From positions 1 through 64,000 of the forward strand of contig PMZR01000063.1 in NCBI GenBank assembly GCA_003170135.1: a stretch of 64,000 bases of DNA, in the 5' to 3' direction. Made by a program: the position numbers and the translations under genes. Shown here one piece after another: positions 1-8,820 of the stretch (positions within the stretch are counted from its first letter, which is position 1; each line of letters opens with the position of its first letter). Origin of the DNA: Acidobacteriota bacterium. GTDB taxonomy: Bacteria; Acidobacteriota; Vicinamibacteria; Vicinamibacterales; Fen-181. Under the pieces are notes generated by a model. It was not told where the DNA came from. It did no database searches and worked only from the letters and a program-made list of their open reading frames with translations.

Positions 1-31
1 TTACCTATGTTCCCGGTTGCACCCAACGGCA

Positions 32-104
32 ACCTAACACCGGCTTGCACCCGACGGCGCCGAGCGAGATCATGAGGCGCCGCGGGTGAAGCCGGCTGTT
101 GGGC
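32..104 (+). repeat. attC site 1 (integron cassette recombination site)
   Basis: Imperfect palindrome bounded by ACCTAAC (R''-like) at 32-38 and GTTGGGC (R'-like) at 98-104, with the arms CCGGCTTGCACCCG and CGGGTGAAGCCGG pairing except for an extra-helical G. The outer 7-mers and the unpaired base in one arm are hallmarks of integron attC sites. It lies 38 bases before the first gene, as expected for the attC of a preceding cassette. Confidence 0.7.
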
Positions 105-141
105 AGATGGAGGCGAACCAGCAGCCTCTGGAAACACGTCG

Positions 142-1086
142 ATGGACGAAGAGATCGTGAAACGGGTCGCGACCATCGAGAACGAAACTGGGGACCTGGA
201 CTTCAAGGCCGGGTTCGACCCGCATGCGCCCCACGACTGGTGCGAGCTGACCAAGGATGTGGTCGCCATGGCGAACTCCGGAGGGGGACTGATCGTCTTC
301 GGCGTAAACGACGACGGCACACCCTCCACAGCCGACCTCACCGCTCTCGCCGACGTCGATCCGGCGGCCATCGTTGACAAGATCACCAAGTACACAGACC
401 AGCGCCTTGCCGGCGTGTCGGTATCGACCGCCGAGAGGTGCGGGAGGCCTGTTGTCGTTGTAGAGGTCTCTGGCGTCTCCGTTCCCGTCGTCTTCGCCAG
501 CCCGGGTACCTACGACATTGGAGGCGGCAAACAGCGCACGTCCTTTGGACGCGGGACCGTGTACTTTCGCCACGGCGCGAAGAGTGAACCCGGCACGACT
601 GACGACCTGCGGCTCGCGCAAGAGCGGGCACTCGATCGCGTTCGAAGCTCTTGGCTGGACGGAATAACAAAGGTGGTCACCGCGCCCGTAGGCGCCACAA
701 TCAGCGTCCTGCCGGGCGACGTGCGACTGGCTGGTGCGGAAGCCGGCGTGGCCATTCGCCTGGTGAACGACGAGACCGCACCCGCCTTCAACGCCGTCCG
801 TACAGATCTGCTCTACCCCTACCGGCAAAAGGAGCTGGTTGCGAGGGTCAACGTACTGCTGGGTGCGCACACCGTATCTGGGCACGACGTGCACTGCGTT
901 CGGAAAGCGCACGCGATTGACGCAGAGCCGACGTTCTTCTACAAACCACAGTACTCTTCGCCGCAGTACAGCGAAGCGTTCGCCGAGTGGTTGGTTGAAC
1001 AGTACCATCGCGACCCGGAGTTCTTTCATGCTGCACGCGAGAGCCTGAAGCTGCATGAACCGGCAAAGCCGAATGCCACTGCCTAA
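142..1086 (+). CDS. Schlafen AlbA_2-domain protein (cassette gene 1)
   Basis: 314 residues. The N-terminal part (about residues 10-75) has the look of the AlbA_2/Schlafen-like nucleic-acid-binding domain: a D-L-D-F-K-A segment, then LTKDVVAMANSGGG and LIVFGVND. That fold is seen in regulators, in helicase-associated proteins and in some defence genes. The C-terminal half is unassigned. No strong ribosome-binding site precedes ATG 142. The gene lies between attC site 1 and an attC-like half site, so I read it as the gene of an integron cassette. Function is unknown; a nucleic-acid-linked role is inferred from the domain only. Confidence 0.75.
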   Translation: MDEEIVKRVATIENETGDLDFKAGFDPHAPHDWCELTKDVVAMANSGGGLIVFGVNDDGTPSTADLTALADVDPAAIVDKITKYTDQRLAGVSVSTAERCGRPVVVVEVSGVSVPVVFASPGTYDIGGGKQRTSFGRGTVYFRHGAKSEPGTTDDLRLAQERALDRVRSSWLDGITKVVTAPVGATISVLPGDVRLAGAEAGVAIRLVNDETAPAFNAVRTDLLYPYRQKELVARVNVLLGAHTVSGHDVHCVRKAHAIDAEPTFFYKPQYSSPQYSEAFAEWLVEQYHRDPEFFHAARESLKLHEPAKPNATA

Positions 1087-1110
1087 CAACGGCATGCACC
1101 CGGCCGCCAG
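1081..1110 (+). repeat. Half or degenerate attC site
   Basis: GCCTAAC at 1081-1087 overlaps the stop codon of the preceding gene and is followed by GGCATGCACCCGGCCGCC, which matches the left arm of the other attC sites. No matching right arm or GTTRRRY box is found before the next gene (ATG 1135). The cassette junction therefore seems to have lost its right half. Confidence 0.5.
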
Positions 1111-1134
1111 CGCGCATGGCTTCACGAGACACGT

Positions 1135-1590
1135 ATGCGCCAAGCGATAACGGAAGGACTAGCGCTGATCTTCCAGGGCATCGCGCGACTGCGGGAGGCC
1201 TTCCCGAATCGCGCTTTTACGATCGACGGTCGGCTGGTTGGGGACCTGGGCGAGGTGATCGCGGGTCTCGAATACGACGTGGACTTGGACGACGTCTCGC
1301 GGCCGGATCACGACGCGCGCACGGGTGATGGGCGCCGCCAGGTTCAGATCAAGGCCACATTCAAGGACTCGCTTACGTTCAAGACGTGCCCCGACCTGTA
1401 TCTGGGTTTCAAGCTGTACCCGGATGGACGGCACGAAGAAGTGTTCAACGGACCGGGCCGAATCATCTTGCAGCGTTATTCGGGAAGGAAGGGCATTGGC
1501 AAGAATCTGCTTTCCTTGCCGATCGGTGAGCTGCGTTCGCTTTCGGCGCAAGTGGACGCCGTTGATCGCGTACCCAGGCGTGAAGCGTAA
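1135..1590 (+). CDS. DUF6998-like small protein (cassette gene 2)
   Basis: 151 residues. The centre reads IDGRLVGDLGEVIAG, then Y-D-V-D-L-D and later RQVQIKAT. The order Glu, Asp, Gln-x-Lys is compatible with a PD-(D/E)XK-type nuclease core, and I associate the pattern with DUF6998-type proteins, but this is recall, not a search. No membrane segment is visible. It is preceded by the half attC and followed at once by attC site 2, whose R''-like box overlaps its stop codon. That overlap is typical of integron cassettes. Confidence 0.6.
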   Translation: MRQAITEGLALIFQGIARLREAFPNRAFTIDGRLVGDLGEVIAGLEYDVDLDDVSRPDHDARTGDGRRQVQIKATFKDSLTFKTCPDLYLGFKLYPDGRHEEVFNGPGRIILQRYSGRKGIGKNLLSLPIGELRSLSAQVDAVDRVPRREA

Positions 1591-1658
1591 CGCGGTTGCC
1601 CCCGACGACCGCTGGACCTGTCGACCCGCGGGCCGCGGGTGAACCGCGGCCGTTGGCG
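1585..1658 (+). repeat. attC site 2
   Basis: GCGTAAC at 1585-1591 and GTTGGCG at 1652-1658 flank complementary arms (GCGGTTGCCCCCG on the left, CGGGTGAACCGC on the right) with an unpaired base in the left arm. The right box deviates from the GTTRRRY consensus. The site overlaps the stop codon of the preceding gene. Confidence 0.65.
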
Positions 1659-1686
1659 AACGAAACAGAGGGCGAAGGAGCATGCG

Positions 1687-2205
1687 GTGGTGACGATGAT
1701 CATGGAAGCCCTAAAGAGCGTGAGGAATGCGCACTTCTTCACTACCGAACGGGGCTACCAAGGCGAGTTCCTGGCGGAGTTGCGACGCTTTTTGCCCGGG
1801 GTTGGACTACCTGGTGACGCGATCGTCGAACAGGAGTACCAGAAGAGGCTGGCTGCTCACGGCATCAACGTTCGGCCGGATCTGATCATTCACATCCCGA
1901 CGCCAGTCGGGCAGGACAGACGGCGCGACAACTTCGTCGTGTTCGAGTTAAATCTCCAGGCAGGACCTGCAGAGTCTCGGGGCGACTTCGAGAATCTCGA
2001 CACCGTCGTGGGCGCTCTTGATTATCCGTTGGCCGTGTTCGTGAACATCGCCAGCGACCGCACCCAAGCGAGACACTATCGCGGCCCCTTCAGAGGGCGG
2101 CTGCATTGCTTCGCGGTGCGAATCGCGAATGGGCATCTGGCTTTCAGACACGCGCACTGGCTGAACGGGGAAGGACTCAAGGAGGAGTACGAGGACGTCG
2201 CCTAA
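1687..2205 (+). CDS. Hypothetical protein (cassette gene 3)
   Basis: 172 residues from GTG 1687, chosen because AAGGAG (1675-1680) sits six bases upstream. ATG 1696 and ATG 1702 in the same frame are alternatives. The middle contains RPDLIIHIP followed about 20 residues later by NFVVFELN, a D...E-x-N arrangement resembling a PD-(D/E)XK fold with the lysine replaced, so catalysis is doubtful. I do not recognise the family. Its stop codon overlaps the R'' box of attC site 3, which fits a cassette gene. Confidence 0.6.
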   Translation: MVTMIMEALKSVRNAHFFTTERGYQGEFLAELRRFLPGVGLPGDAIVEQEYQKRLAAHGINVRPDLIIHIPTPVGQDRRRDNFVVFELNLQAGPAESRGDFENLDTVVGALDYPLAVFVNIASDRTQARHYRGPFRGRLHCFAVRIANGHLAFRHAHWLNGEGLKEEYEDVA

Positions 2206-2268
2206 CCGCATGCACCCTACGGCCGCTGCACCTGACGCCCGGCGGCCGCGGGTGCGGCTTCGTTAGCC
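2200..2268 (+). repeat. attC site 3
   Basis: GCCTAAC at 2200-2206 and GTTAGCC at 2262-2268 bracket arms CGCATGCACCCTACGGCCGC and GCGGCCGCGGGTGCGG, which pair with extra-helical bases in one arm. This is the best-formed attC in the window and overlaps the stop codon of the upstream gene. Confidence 0.7.
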
Positions 2269-2306
2269 CAAGGACACGCACGCGAGGGAACGGAGGCAGG
2301 CTAAAG

Positions 2307-2723
2307 ATGGGGGATCTTCACTTCCAAGGTGAAGTCTACAACGACGACAGGATGTTCGTACTGCATGTCTGCAGATGCACGGTCACCGCGCGTGACGACG
2401 GCACGATGGTCACGACGATCCACCACGAAGTCGATCCGTCGGACTCGCGATGGTGTCTTGTCACGTACAGAAACACTGCCAGCTATCCGGCAACCCGCGT
2501 GGATCATTTCGACTCGCTGGAGGACGCGCGGGCATACCTGGAGCGGGTCGAACCCACGGTGCCGCGCGTCAGTCTGGCCGGTCGCCCGCCGGTCGCGCCG
2601 CTCCCCTATGACCAGTTCGTCGCCTGGAAGGCGGCCAACGATCTGAAGGATTACGACTACCGCCAAATGTACCTACCGGGCGGCGAGAATCGATGTGAAA
2701 CGCTTATCTCCACCCGGCGCTAG
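2307..2723 (+). CDS. Hypothetical protein (last gene of the cassette array)
   Basis: 138 residues from ATG 2307, preceded by GGAGGC. The protein is soluble and begins MGDLHFQGEVYNDD; no catalytic motif is evident. It follows attC site 3 in the same orientation as the other cassette genes, but no attC-like palindrome follows its stop codon, so it marks the end of the array or a cassette that lost its site. Function unknown. Confidence 0.55.
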   Translation: MGDLHFQGEVYNDDRMFVLHVCRCTVTARDDGTMVTTIHHEVDPSDSRWCLVTYRNTASYPATRVDHFDSLEDARAYLERVEPTVPRVSLAGRPPVAPLPYDQFVAWKAANDLKDYDYRQMYLPGGENRCETLISTRR

Positions 2724-2823
2724 GCGAAAATGCGGCGGAACATCGCGAGAATATGTCGGCGCGCGCGCTGCTGGCGTGTGTCAGTCACGAAATGGTGGCA
2801 TCGGGGTCGATGAAATGGGCAGA

Positions 2824-3954
2824 TCACATTGATGCGGCGTACTCCCTCCGCAGGAGCAGAGGCCCAAACCTGCAGGACACGAGGACCCCGAACAACACGA
2901 GCGCGGGCGTCTGGCGGTGCTTTCTGGAAGAAACTCGGTGCGAGCGAAGGGTCACGGTCGCATCTGGGACGGCTGCTTGCGCCGCTTGGACCACACTCCA
3001 GTGGCTCGACGTCGCCGTCAACGCGTTGCTGCTCGACACTTCCAGCTCGGTAGGCAAGATGACGAGGTCGGCAGAGTGAGTGACCTGCCGTAGATGGGCC
3101 TGCAGGCGCTCGAGGCCGTCCCGCTTGTAGAGCGGACGATCGGCGAGCGCCGCGAAAGCCCGGTCGGTGATCGCCTCGATGGCCTCCTCCATCGGCAGGA
3201 GGCCGGCCGCCTGGCGTGCCTGCTGGTCGAGTGTCCCGCACTTTGCGATCCATTCCGCGATGTAGCGCTTCTTCTCTTCGTGCAGCGCGAGTTGGGCGGC
3301 GCGTTCCTGTTGGTTCCGTTCCTGCTTGGCTTTCAGGTCGGCGCGGAAGCGCCGATGCGCTTCGGGCGGCACCTCATGCGCCGGCCCCTCGTCGGTCGTG
3401 ATGTCGAAGAGCACGCGACCTTGATCCGTCACGAGGTAGCAACGCTTCTGGGACGGGGCTGGGTGGACAACGGCTCGCTGTGAGCGATCGGCCAGGAACG
3501 CCTGGGCAACCAGCATGCGCCACTCGCGGTCGGCTTCGCGCTTCTTGGCTCTGGTGAGGGTGCGCTCGGCCAGGTAAACGCGTTCCAGTTCGTGGTTGCG
3601 AGCCGCCTCCCGGAACAACTCCTCGATCGTCGGGGGCGCGTCATACGTCGCGGCAGCGTCAGTGCGAACGACGCGTTGCTCGCCGTCCATCTCGTACCTC
3701 GGACGCAACTTGAGGCGCGCGACGCCTTGGGAATCGACGCTGACCAGGTGCAGGCGGTTGGTCGGGACCTGCAGGCTGATCTGCTGCAGCGCACGGCCAT
3801 CGCCGCCAGCCAGGAGCGAGGCCTTTCGGCCAGCTTCCGACAACTGATACACGGCCGTCACGGCCAGCGACCGAGCCGACTCGGGCGTCGTGGCCGAAGG
3901 TACATCCGCGATCAGTTCAGGACGACGAAGGGCGGAGCGAGAGGCGGAGTCCAT
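2824..3954 (-). CDS. Conjugative-element protein of unknown function
   Basis: 376 residues from ATG 3954, chosen because AGGAAGGG lies about eight bases upstream; an in-frame ATG at 3972 is possible. The sequence is hydrophilic, with a charged helical centre (residues about 180-250) rich in Arg, Glu and Gln that may form a coiled coil. The last 35 residues are Arg-rich and out of character, which may reflect a frameshift near the 3' end. It is the last gene of the leftward conjugation cluster and borders the cassette array. I do not recognise the family. Confidence 0.6.
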   Translation of the reverse strand: MDSASRSALRRPELIADVPSATTPESARSLAVTAVYQLSEAGRKASLLAGGDGRALQQISLQVPTNRLHLVSVDSQGVARLKLRPRYEMDGEQRVVRTDAAATYDAPPTIEELFREAARNHELERVYLAERTLTRAKKREADREWRMLVAQAFLADRSQRAVVHPAPSQKRCYLVTDQGRVLFDITTDEGPAHEVPPEAHRRFRADLKAKQERNQQERAAQLALHEEKKRYIAEWIAKCGTLDQQARQAAGLLPMEEAIEAITDRAFAALADRPLYKRDGLERLQAHLRQVTHSADLVILPTELEVSSSNALTATSSHWSVVQAAQAAVPDATVTLRSHRVSSRKHRQTPALVLFGVLVSCRFGPLLLRREYAASM

Positions 3955-4050
3955 GACCTGTCCCTTCCTCATTCGCCTCGAAGGCGCGACAACCTACGGT
4001 CCATGCGTCGGCCGGTTAACTCGGGATTCGCACTCGTGACGGACGCGGGC

Positions 4051-4082
4051 CCGGGGCAGCAGCCGTGAAGCGGCTGCCCCGG
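4051..4082 (-). terminator. Hairpin downstream of the 4.1 kb gene
   Basis: CCGGGGCAGC and GCTGCCCCGG form the base of a strong GC stem with an AGCCG/CGGCT extension, 19 bases after the stop of the minus-strand gene ending at 4102. There is no clear U tract, so termination is a suggestion only. Confidence 0.4.
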
Positions 4083-4101
4083 GTCACCAGAGACGGACGG
4101 C

Positions 4102-4422
4102 TCAAGAGCGGGTCTCGACGCGGCTGTACGCGTCGAGGATGCACTCTCGCAGCGCGTCCTGTGCGCTCGGCTCTCCATTCGCGGAACGCAGAAGTGTGAA
4201 ACTTCTGCGCTCGCCGCTGACGGAGTACTGCCGGGCGGGGAACGTCACGTTCTTCCCTCCATCGCGACGCTCCCAGACAGCGAAGCCGATGAGTCGCAGC
4301 CCGCTGAGCGGGCCAGCACCGGCTTCGAAGATCACCTCCGCGTCGGCAAGTTTCCCTGGGGGACGACCTTGCTCGTTCGGAATGATCTTCACGGACACCA
4401 GATCGCCTTTGTCCTTGGCCAT
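4102..4422 (-). CDS. Small SpoVG-like conjugative-element protein
   Basis: 106 residues with GGAGG eight bases before ATG. The centre (GLRLIGFAVWERRDGG, then VTFPARQY) loosely recalls the SpoVG/septation regulator fold, a small beta-rich DNA-binding protein, but the match is weak. It follows the primase gene and precedes a hairpin. Many conjugative elements carry a small protein of this size near the replication/primase module. Function unknown. Confidence 0.5.
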   Translation of the reverse strand: MAKDKGDLVSVKIIPNEQGRPPGKLADAEVIFEAGAGPLSGLRLIGFAVWERRDGGKNVTFPARQYSVSGERRSFTLLRSANGEPSAQDALRECILDAYSRVETRS

Positions 4423-4568
4423 TGGGGAACCTCCAAGACTGCCGAGGGCCTGGGCCGACGGCAGCGGCTACGTTCGCCGGATCGATGTGGATGCCGGCGA
4501 ACAGGGTGAGACGCACGGCCGTGTGGCGCATGCGTGGTCGACGAAAGCTCGTCGAGAAAATCGCGCGC

Positions 4569-5495
4569 TCATGGTCCCCCGGCGAGCAGGCCGCCGATCG
4601 GCTCCCGACCATAGCGTCGAGCGTGTTCCAGTTTGGCGAGCAGGTCGCGCTCGGACCACGGCGGGTCGCACCGCGCGTTCCAGTTGGTCAGAAGCCCCAG
4701 CGCGTCACCGGCGCTCAAGGCGAAGCCGCGTGCCAGCCGGCAGCAGACTTGGAACGTCTGGACGTCGCCTCGCTGGCCGGCGACGGCAGGCGGCATCATG
4801 GCCAGGTAACGCCGCGCCCGCTTGAGCACGTCAGCGTTCGCCACGCGCTCGACTCGGCTCGGATCCAGCGGATGCCGCGGGCTGGCGAGGCCGGAATCAG
4901 GAACTGGAAAATCGCCCGGGCCGTAGACGACGTTTCTCGCGAGATACTCGACGCTGACGCAGGTAGCCGGGATGTGCTTCAGGTTCAAGAATCCAGGGAT
5001 GCGTGTCGTCTGGGAGCAGGCGGTCGCCGCCAGGTCGGTGCCGAGTTCGCGTGCGAGATGCTTTTGCAGACGCTCGACGCGCTCGGGCGCGAAACCCCGC
5101 ACGGGCCAGAGCACATGCATCCGGCCCGGCGACGAGTGGATCACGTACGACGGCCGCGGCAAGTCTTGTCGGGTCTCCACTTGCTGCAACACCGCTGGTC
5201 CGTCATGGTCGGCATCCAGGAAGACGTGCCGGACCGTTTGCACGGCCCGCTTGGTTCGTTCGCGATTTCCGGGCGTCATGGCGTTCACGCTGACGTACAC
5301 GTTGAAGCGGTAGGCGTTCATGACGCGCAACCACGTCTGCCACCGCGGCTCGCGGAACATCGCGACGGGCGCGACGCGCTGACTGACGCGGCCGGTGTCG
5401 TACGCCTTCAGGAAGACGGCAACCCAGTCGTCCGGCTCGAACGCGGTTTGCAGGAACCGCCGGGCGACGTCCCGGTCACCGTTCTGGCGTCTCAT
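4569..5495 (-). CDS. RepB-type DNA primase (archaeo-eukaryotic primase fold)
   Basis: 308 residues. Features of plasmid RepB/PrimPol-type primases are visible: FLDADHDG at about 92-99 with the metal-binding D-x-D, then HSSPGRMHVLWP with the conserved His, and TTRIPGFLNLKH. The protein probably synthesises primers on transferred single-stranded DNA. Its ATG overlaps the trbB stop codon (ATGA), so the two are translationally coupled. The C-terminal third (about 200-308) looks like the helical extension found in this group. Confidence 0.75.
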   Translation of the reverse strand: MRRQNGDRDVARRFLQTAFEPDDWVAVFLKAYDTGRVSQRVAPVAMFREPRWQTWLRVMNAYRFNVYVSVNAMTPGNRERTKRAVQTVRHVFLDADHDGPAVLQQVETRQDLPRPSYVIHSSPGRMHVLWPVRGFAPERVERLQKHLARELGTDLAATACSQTTRIPGFLNLKHIPATCVSVEYLARNVVYGPGDFPVPDSGLASPRHPLDPSRVERVANADVLKRARRYLAMMPPAVAGQRGDVQTFQVCCRLARGFALSAGDALGLLTNWNARCDPPWSERDLLAKLEHARRYGREPIGGLLAGGP

Positions 5496-6490
5496 GACCG
5501 GTCTCCCGAGGTCTCCCCTGCTGTGTAGCGTTGGTCGAGGAGAAACCGATCGGCCTCTCCGTCATACCCGCGCACCGCGACCAGCTCTATGACGCGTCGG
5601 CGGTTGCCTACCCGCGCGACGTGCGCGACCAGGTGAATCGCCAGGGCAATCGCCTCCCGAATGCTGCGGTGTGGGAGCCCGACGTTCGCCGTCAGCACGC
5701 AGTGGGCCAGGCGGGTCAGCGCCTGTTCCGCGGAGTTGGCGTGAATCGTCGTCAGGCTTCCGAGATGACCGGTGTTCAACGCCTGCAGCAGGTCGAAGGC
5801 TTCCGCGCCCCGCACCTCGCCCACGAGGATGCGATCCGGGCGATGGCGGAGGGTCGCGCGCACCAGATCGGCAATCGTGACGGGCGGTAGTGGCGCCTCG
5901 TGGCCGAGCGGGGCTTGCGCGCGGCGCGCCTCGAGGCGCAGGAGGTTCGGTTTGTCGAGGTGAATCTCGGCGGTCTCCTCGATGACGACGATGCGCTCGG
6001 CATCCGGGATGCCGGCGGCCAGGGCATTGAGCAGCGTGGTCTTTCCCGTGCCGGTCCCGCCGGAGATCAGGAGGTTCTGTTGCGTGGCAACGGCCTGCGC
6101 GAGCTGGCTGGCGAGCGCCGGTGTCAGCGCATCGACTTGGACGAGGTCGTCCAGGCTGTACCGGCGCGTGAACTTCCGAATCGTGAGGGCCGGACCGGCG
6201 ACCGCGCACGGCGGGAACATCGCCGCCACGCGCGACCCGTCTTCCAGCCGCGCATCGAGCAGCGGTTGCGCATCCGAGATTTCATCGCCGCACGCCCGCG
6301 CGATGTTCTTGATGGCCACGGTCAGGTTCCGCGGCTCCAGAGTCCGACCGGCGACGGATTCCAGCGTGCCGTCACGCTCGACGAACACATGTTTCCCACC
6401 GTCGTTGACCATCACCTCGGTGATCGTGGGATCGACCAGGAGGTCCTCGATGGGCCGGAGGAACGGCAGGATCCGATCGAGACTGCTCAC
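5492..6490 (-). CDS. trbB: Conjugal transfer ATPase TrbB (VirB11 family)
   Basis: 332 residues, a normal length for TrbB/VirB11. Walker A is GGTGTGKT at 144-151. The region with RPDRILVGEVRGAE and the histidine motif TTIHANSAEQAL is diagnostic of hexameric secretion ATPases that power pilus assembly and substrate handover at the inner membrane. The start is GTG 6490, overlapping the stop of the coupling-protein gene (GTGA). Confidence 0.93.
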   Translation of the reverse strand: MSSLDRILPFLRPIEDLLVDPTITEVMVNDGGKHVFVERDGTLESVAGRTLEPRNLTVAIKNIARACGDEISDAQPLLDARLEDGSRVAAMFPPCAVAGPALTIRKFTRRYSLDDLVQVDALTPALASQLAQAVATQQNLLISGGTGTGKTTLLNALAAGIPDAERIVVIEETAEIHLDKPNLLRLEARRAQAPLGHEAPLPPVTIADLVRATLRHRPDRILVGEVRGAEAFDLLQALNTGHLGSLTTIHANSAEQALTRLAHCVLTANVGLPHRSIREAIALAIHLVAHVARVGNRRRVIELVAVRGYDGEADRFLLDQRYTAGETSGDRS

Positions 6491-8478
6491 AGAGTCCCCC
6501 GTTCGAGGTGATCGAAGTAGCTGGTCTGCACGTCGAGGTAGTGCGGCTTCAGATAGCAGAACTGCGGCGGCAACGGATTGAATCCGTCGTAGGGCAACGC
6601 GATGGCCTGCGCGTTCTGGAGCTCGGTGAAGACGCGCGGGGCAAAGATGTACTCATGGTGCGGCGCGTAGGTCTTGCTCGCGCTCAGCGTTTGCTTGGCC
6701 GCCGCCGCTCGCCCGGTCAGCAACGACACGTGCGCGCCTTGTCCGGCTTCCGATAAGGTGTAGTGGGCCTTCAGGCGGTCGCGCTTGCCGCACAGTTCGG
6801 CGGCGGTGCGCGCGGTGAACTCGTCGCTCGTGGCGAGGAACAACTTCGTGCGGAAACACTGGAGCAGCGTCCGCCAGCTCTCCTCCCCGGGCAGCGCGGA
6901 TCGCAACGAGCTGATGCTCTGCGTCGCGACGATGGGGATCAGTCTCGCCTGGCGCGACAAGGCAAAGGTGCGCTCGTCGCCCGTCGGGTCGGTTTCTCCG
7001 ACCGTCGCAAACGCGTGGTATTCGTCACAGACGAAGAGCAGGTCGCGCCAGACGCGTTCGGGACTCGCGGAGATGCGGGGAATCCTCTGGAGGACGGCGC
7101 GCTGGAAATCGAGCTTGAGCATGACGCCCAGTGCGCGCGCGAGACCGGGGTTCATCCCGACCGGGAAGTTCAGGGCCAGGACGTGTCCCGTCTCGAGCAG
7201 ATCCTCGAGCGGGGGAAGCGGTCGAGGCGCCCCGGGAGGCGGCGGCTCGACGTACGCCGTGCGGGGCGGGCAGAACGTGCGGTGGACGGCTTGATTGTCA
7301 TCGAACAGCGATAGAAACACGATGACACCTTCGGTGATGGACGATCGCAAGCGGGCGTCGAGCCGGCTCCACCCGTGCAGGTACCAGCGTTCTACGGCGT
7401 CGAGTTGGTACCGACGCTCCGCCCATCCCCCGCCTTGCGCGCGCTGAACCCGATAGGCGACGTGCCGTGCGTCGAGGAACGATTCCAGCTCACCTTCATA
7501 GGGGTGGGCCATCTGGTCGGCGCCCTCCGAGAACCAGAGTGTCCACGGCGTCGTGGCACAGTGACGTCGGTACTCGTCGAGCGACACGACCAGCACCTCC
7601 GGCGGCTCCGCCAGCGCTCCCTTCAGTCGCCGGATATCCCGATCGATTTGTGCCTCGTCCAGCACGTACCGATACACCTCGGAGAGCGTGGTGTAGCCGT
7701 CGCTGATCCGGCGCAGGAGGATGACGAACTTGAGGAGATCCGTGTACGCCTGTTGCCAGAACGGCTCCTTCGACTTGCCGAACAGGTTGTTCAGGAGCGA
7801 GGCGATCGCGTAGGCGACGGCGTAGGGGTCGAGATCGTTATGGAGCGGGTTGTAACAGACGTCCCCGCCGACGGCGATTTCCACGTAGTCGTCGGCTCGG
7901 CCGGCCCGAGCGAGGATCCCTCGAACCTGCTTGCAGAAATCGCCCTTCACCTCGAGGAGCAAGCCACCGAGTTTCCGCTGGGGATCGTCCGCGCGCCAGC
8001 GAAGCAACTGCTCGACGTATGGATACATGCAGGCCGACGTCTTGCCGGTGCCGACGGCGCCGAGAATCATGACGCCGGTGTACAGGCCCCGTTGCGGGAT
8101 GGTCAGCCACGTCGGGGCGGGTGCACGTCCCGGCGTGGTCGGGAAATGCGTCTCCCCGAGCACGAGCACCGGCGCCGGCCGGTGCTCGGGTACGGGGTAC
8201 GGCGGAAGCGCGCGCGATCGGGCCGCCGGGCGGTGGCGGTATACCCCAATTGCGAGCACGGACAGCAGTGTCGAGGCGGCGAAGAACGGCGTGCTGAACC
8301 ACAGGGTGGCGTAGCCATACGTCAACACGTGGAAGACGAACGGTTTGCGGATGAAGATCATCTGCAAGAACAGGTCGTCCTCCAGACGCACGGGGAACGC
8401 TTGCAGACCCCACACGCCAACGGCGACGGCGACGGCCATGGCCAACATCGCGCGTGCCTGAACGATCGCTTGCAGCAT
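6487..8478 (-). CDS. Type IV coupling protein (VirD4/TraG family)
   Basis: 663 residues from ATG 8478 (GGAGGT six bases upstream). Two N-terminal membrane segments (about 5-25 and 53-80) anchor it in the inner membrane. Walker A is GAVGTGKT at about 140-147, and a Walker B-like DLLFVCDEYHAF lies in the C-terminal half. It should deliver the relaxase-bound DNA strand to the Trb channel. It is followed in an overlapping arrangement by trbB and preceded by a small putative DNA-binding gene. Length and architecture are typical for VirD4/TraG. Confidence 0.9.
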   Translation of the reverse strand: MLQAIVQARAMLAMAVAVAVGVWGLQAFPVRLEDDLFLQMIFIRKPFVFHVLTYGYATLWFSTPFFAASTLLSVLAIGVYRHRPAARSRALPPYPVPEHRPAPVLVLGETHFPTTPGRAPAPTWLTIPQRGLYTGVMILGAVGTGKTSACMYPYVEQLLRWRADDPQRKLGGLLLEVKGDFCKQVRGILARAGRADDYVEIAVGGDVCYNPLHNDLDPYAVAYAIASLLNNLFGKSKEPFWQQAYTDLLKFVILLRRISDGYTTLSEVYRYVLDEAQIDRDIRRLKGALAEPPEVLVVSLDEYRRHCATTPWTLWFSEGADQMAHPYEGELESFLDARHVAYRVQRAQGGGWAERRYQLDAVERWYLHGWSRLDARLRSSITEGVIVFLSLFDDNQAVHRTFCPPRTAYVEPPPPGAPRPLPPLEDLLETGHVLALNFPVGMNPGLARALGVMLKLDFQRAVLQRIPRISASPERVWRDLLFVCDEYHAFATVGETDPTGDERTFALSRQARLIPIVATQSISSLRSALPGEESWRTLLQCFRTKLFLATSDEFTARTAAELCGKRDRLKAHYTLSEAGQGAHVSLLTGRAAAAKQTLSASKTYAPHHEYIFAPRVFTELQNAQAIALPYDGFNPLPPQFCYLKPHYLDVQTSYFDHLERGTL

Positions 8479-8493
8479 GGTCCGCACCTCCAC

Positions 8494-8820
8494 CTACGCG
8501 CGCTCGGTTGCGGAAGCGGCGGACCCCGTTCCGCCTGCCAGTGACCTGACGGCGACGGGATTCTGGTGCGCGCTGGTCGATCCACTTCTGCGCCGCCGGC
8601 TCGCGGGTCGAGGCACGCACGATTGCGGATGGTCGGCGCGCCATTTGACGAAGTCCTTGTCCCTGGCGAGCACGGTGTCCACCAACTCGTTGAGCACGTA
8701 CTCGGCCGGCTCACCCAGGAACTGCGCGTAGGCGTAGAGCGTCTCGTTGTTCTCGCGGTCGAGACGCGTGATGTGCCGGACCATTTGCTTCCCGCGCGTG
8801 CGTGGTTTGATCAGAGGCAT
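8494..8820 (-). CDS. Small putative relaxosome accessory protein
   Basis: 108 residues. The N-terminal half (MVRHITRLDRENNETLYAYA then FLGEPAEYVLNELVDTVL) resembles the short beta strand plus two helices of ribbon-helix-helix proteins, which often bind oriT. The rest is basic and low-complexity. It lies between the oriT-like hairpin region and the coupling-protein gene, which fits an oriT-binding accessory role. That role is inferred from position and size. Confidence 0.5.
   Translation of the reverse strand: MPLIKPRTRGKQMVRHITRLDRENNETLYAYAQFLGEPAEYVLNELVDTVLARDKDFVKWRADHPQSCVPRPASRRRRSGSTSAHQNPVAVRSLAGGTGSAASATERA

Noticed and set aside
70-1143. Long minus-strand open frame opposite cassette gene 1
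   Set aside because: It runs antisense through the AlbA_2 gene and both attC-like sites; composition is that of a GC-rich shadow frame.
7375-8544. Long plus-strand open frames opposite the coupling-protein gene, and likewise at 10308-11051 and 17413-18537
   Set aside because: They are antisense to genes with clear family motifs and show no motif or ribosome-binding site of their own.
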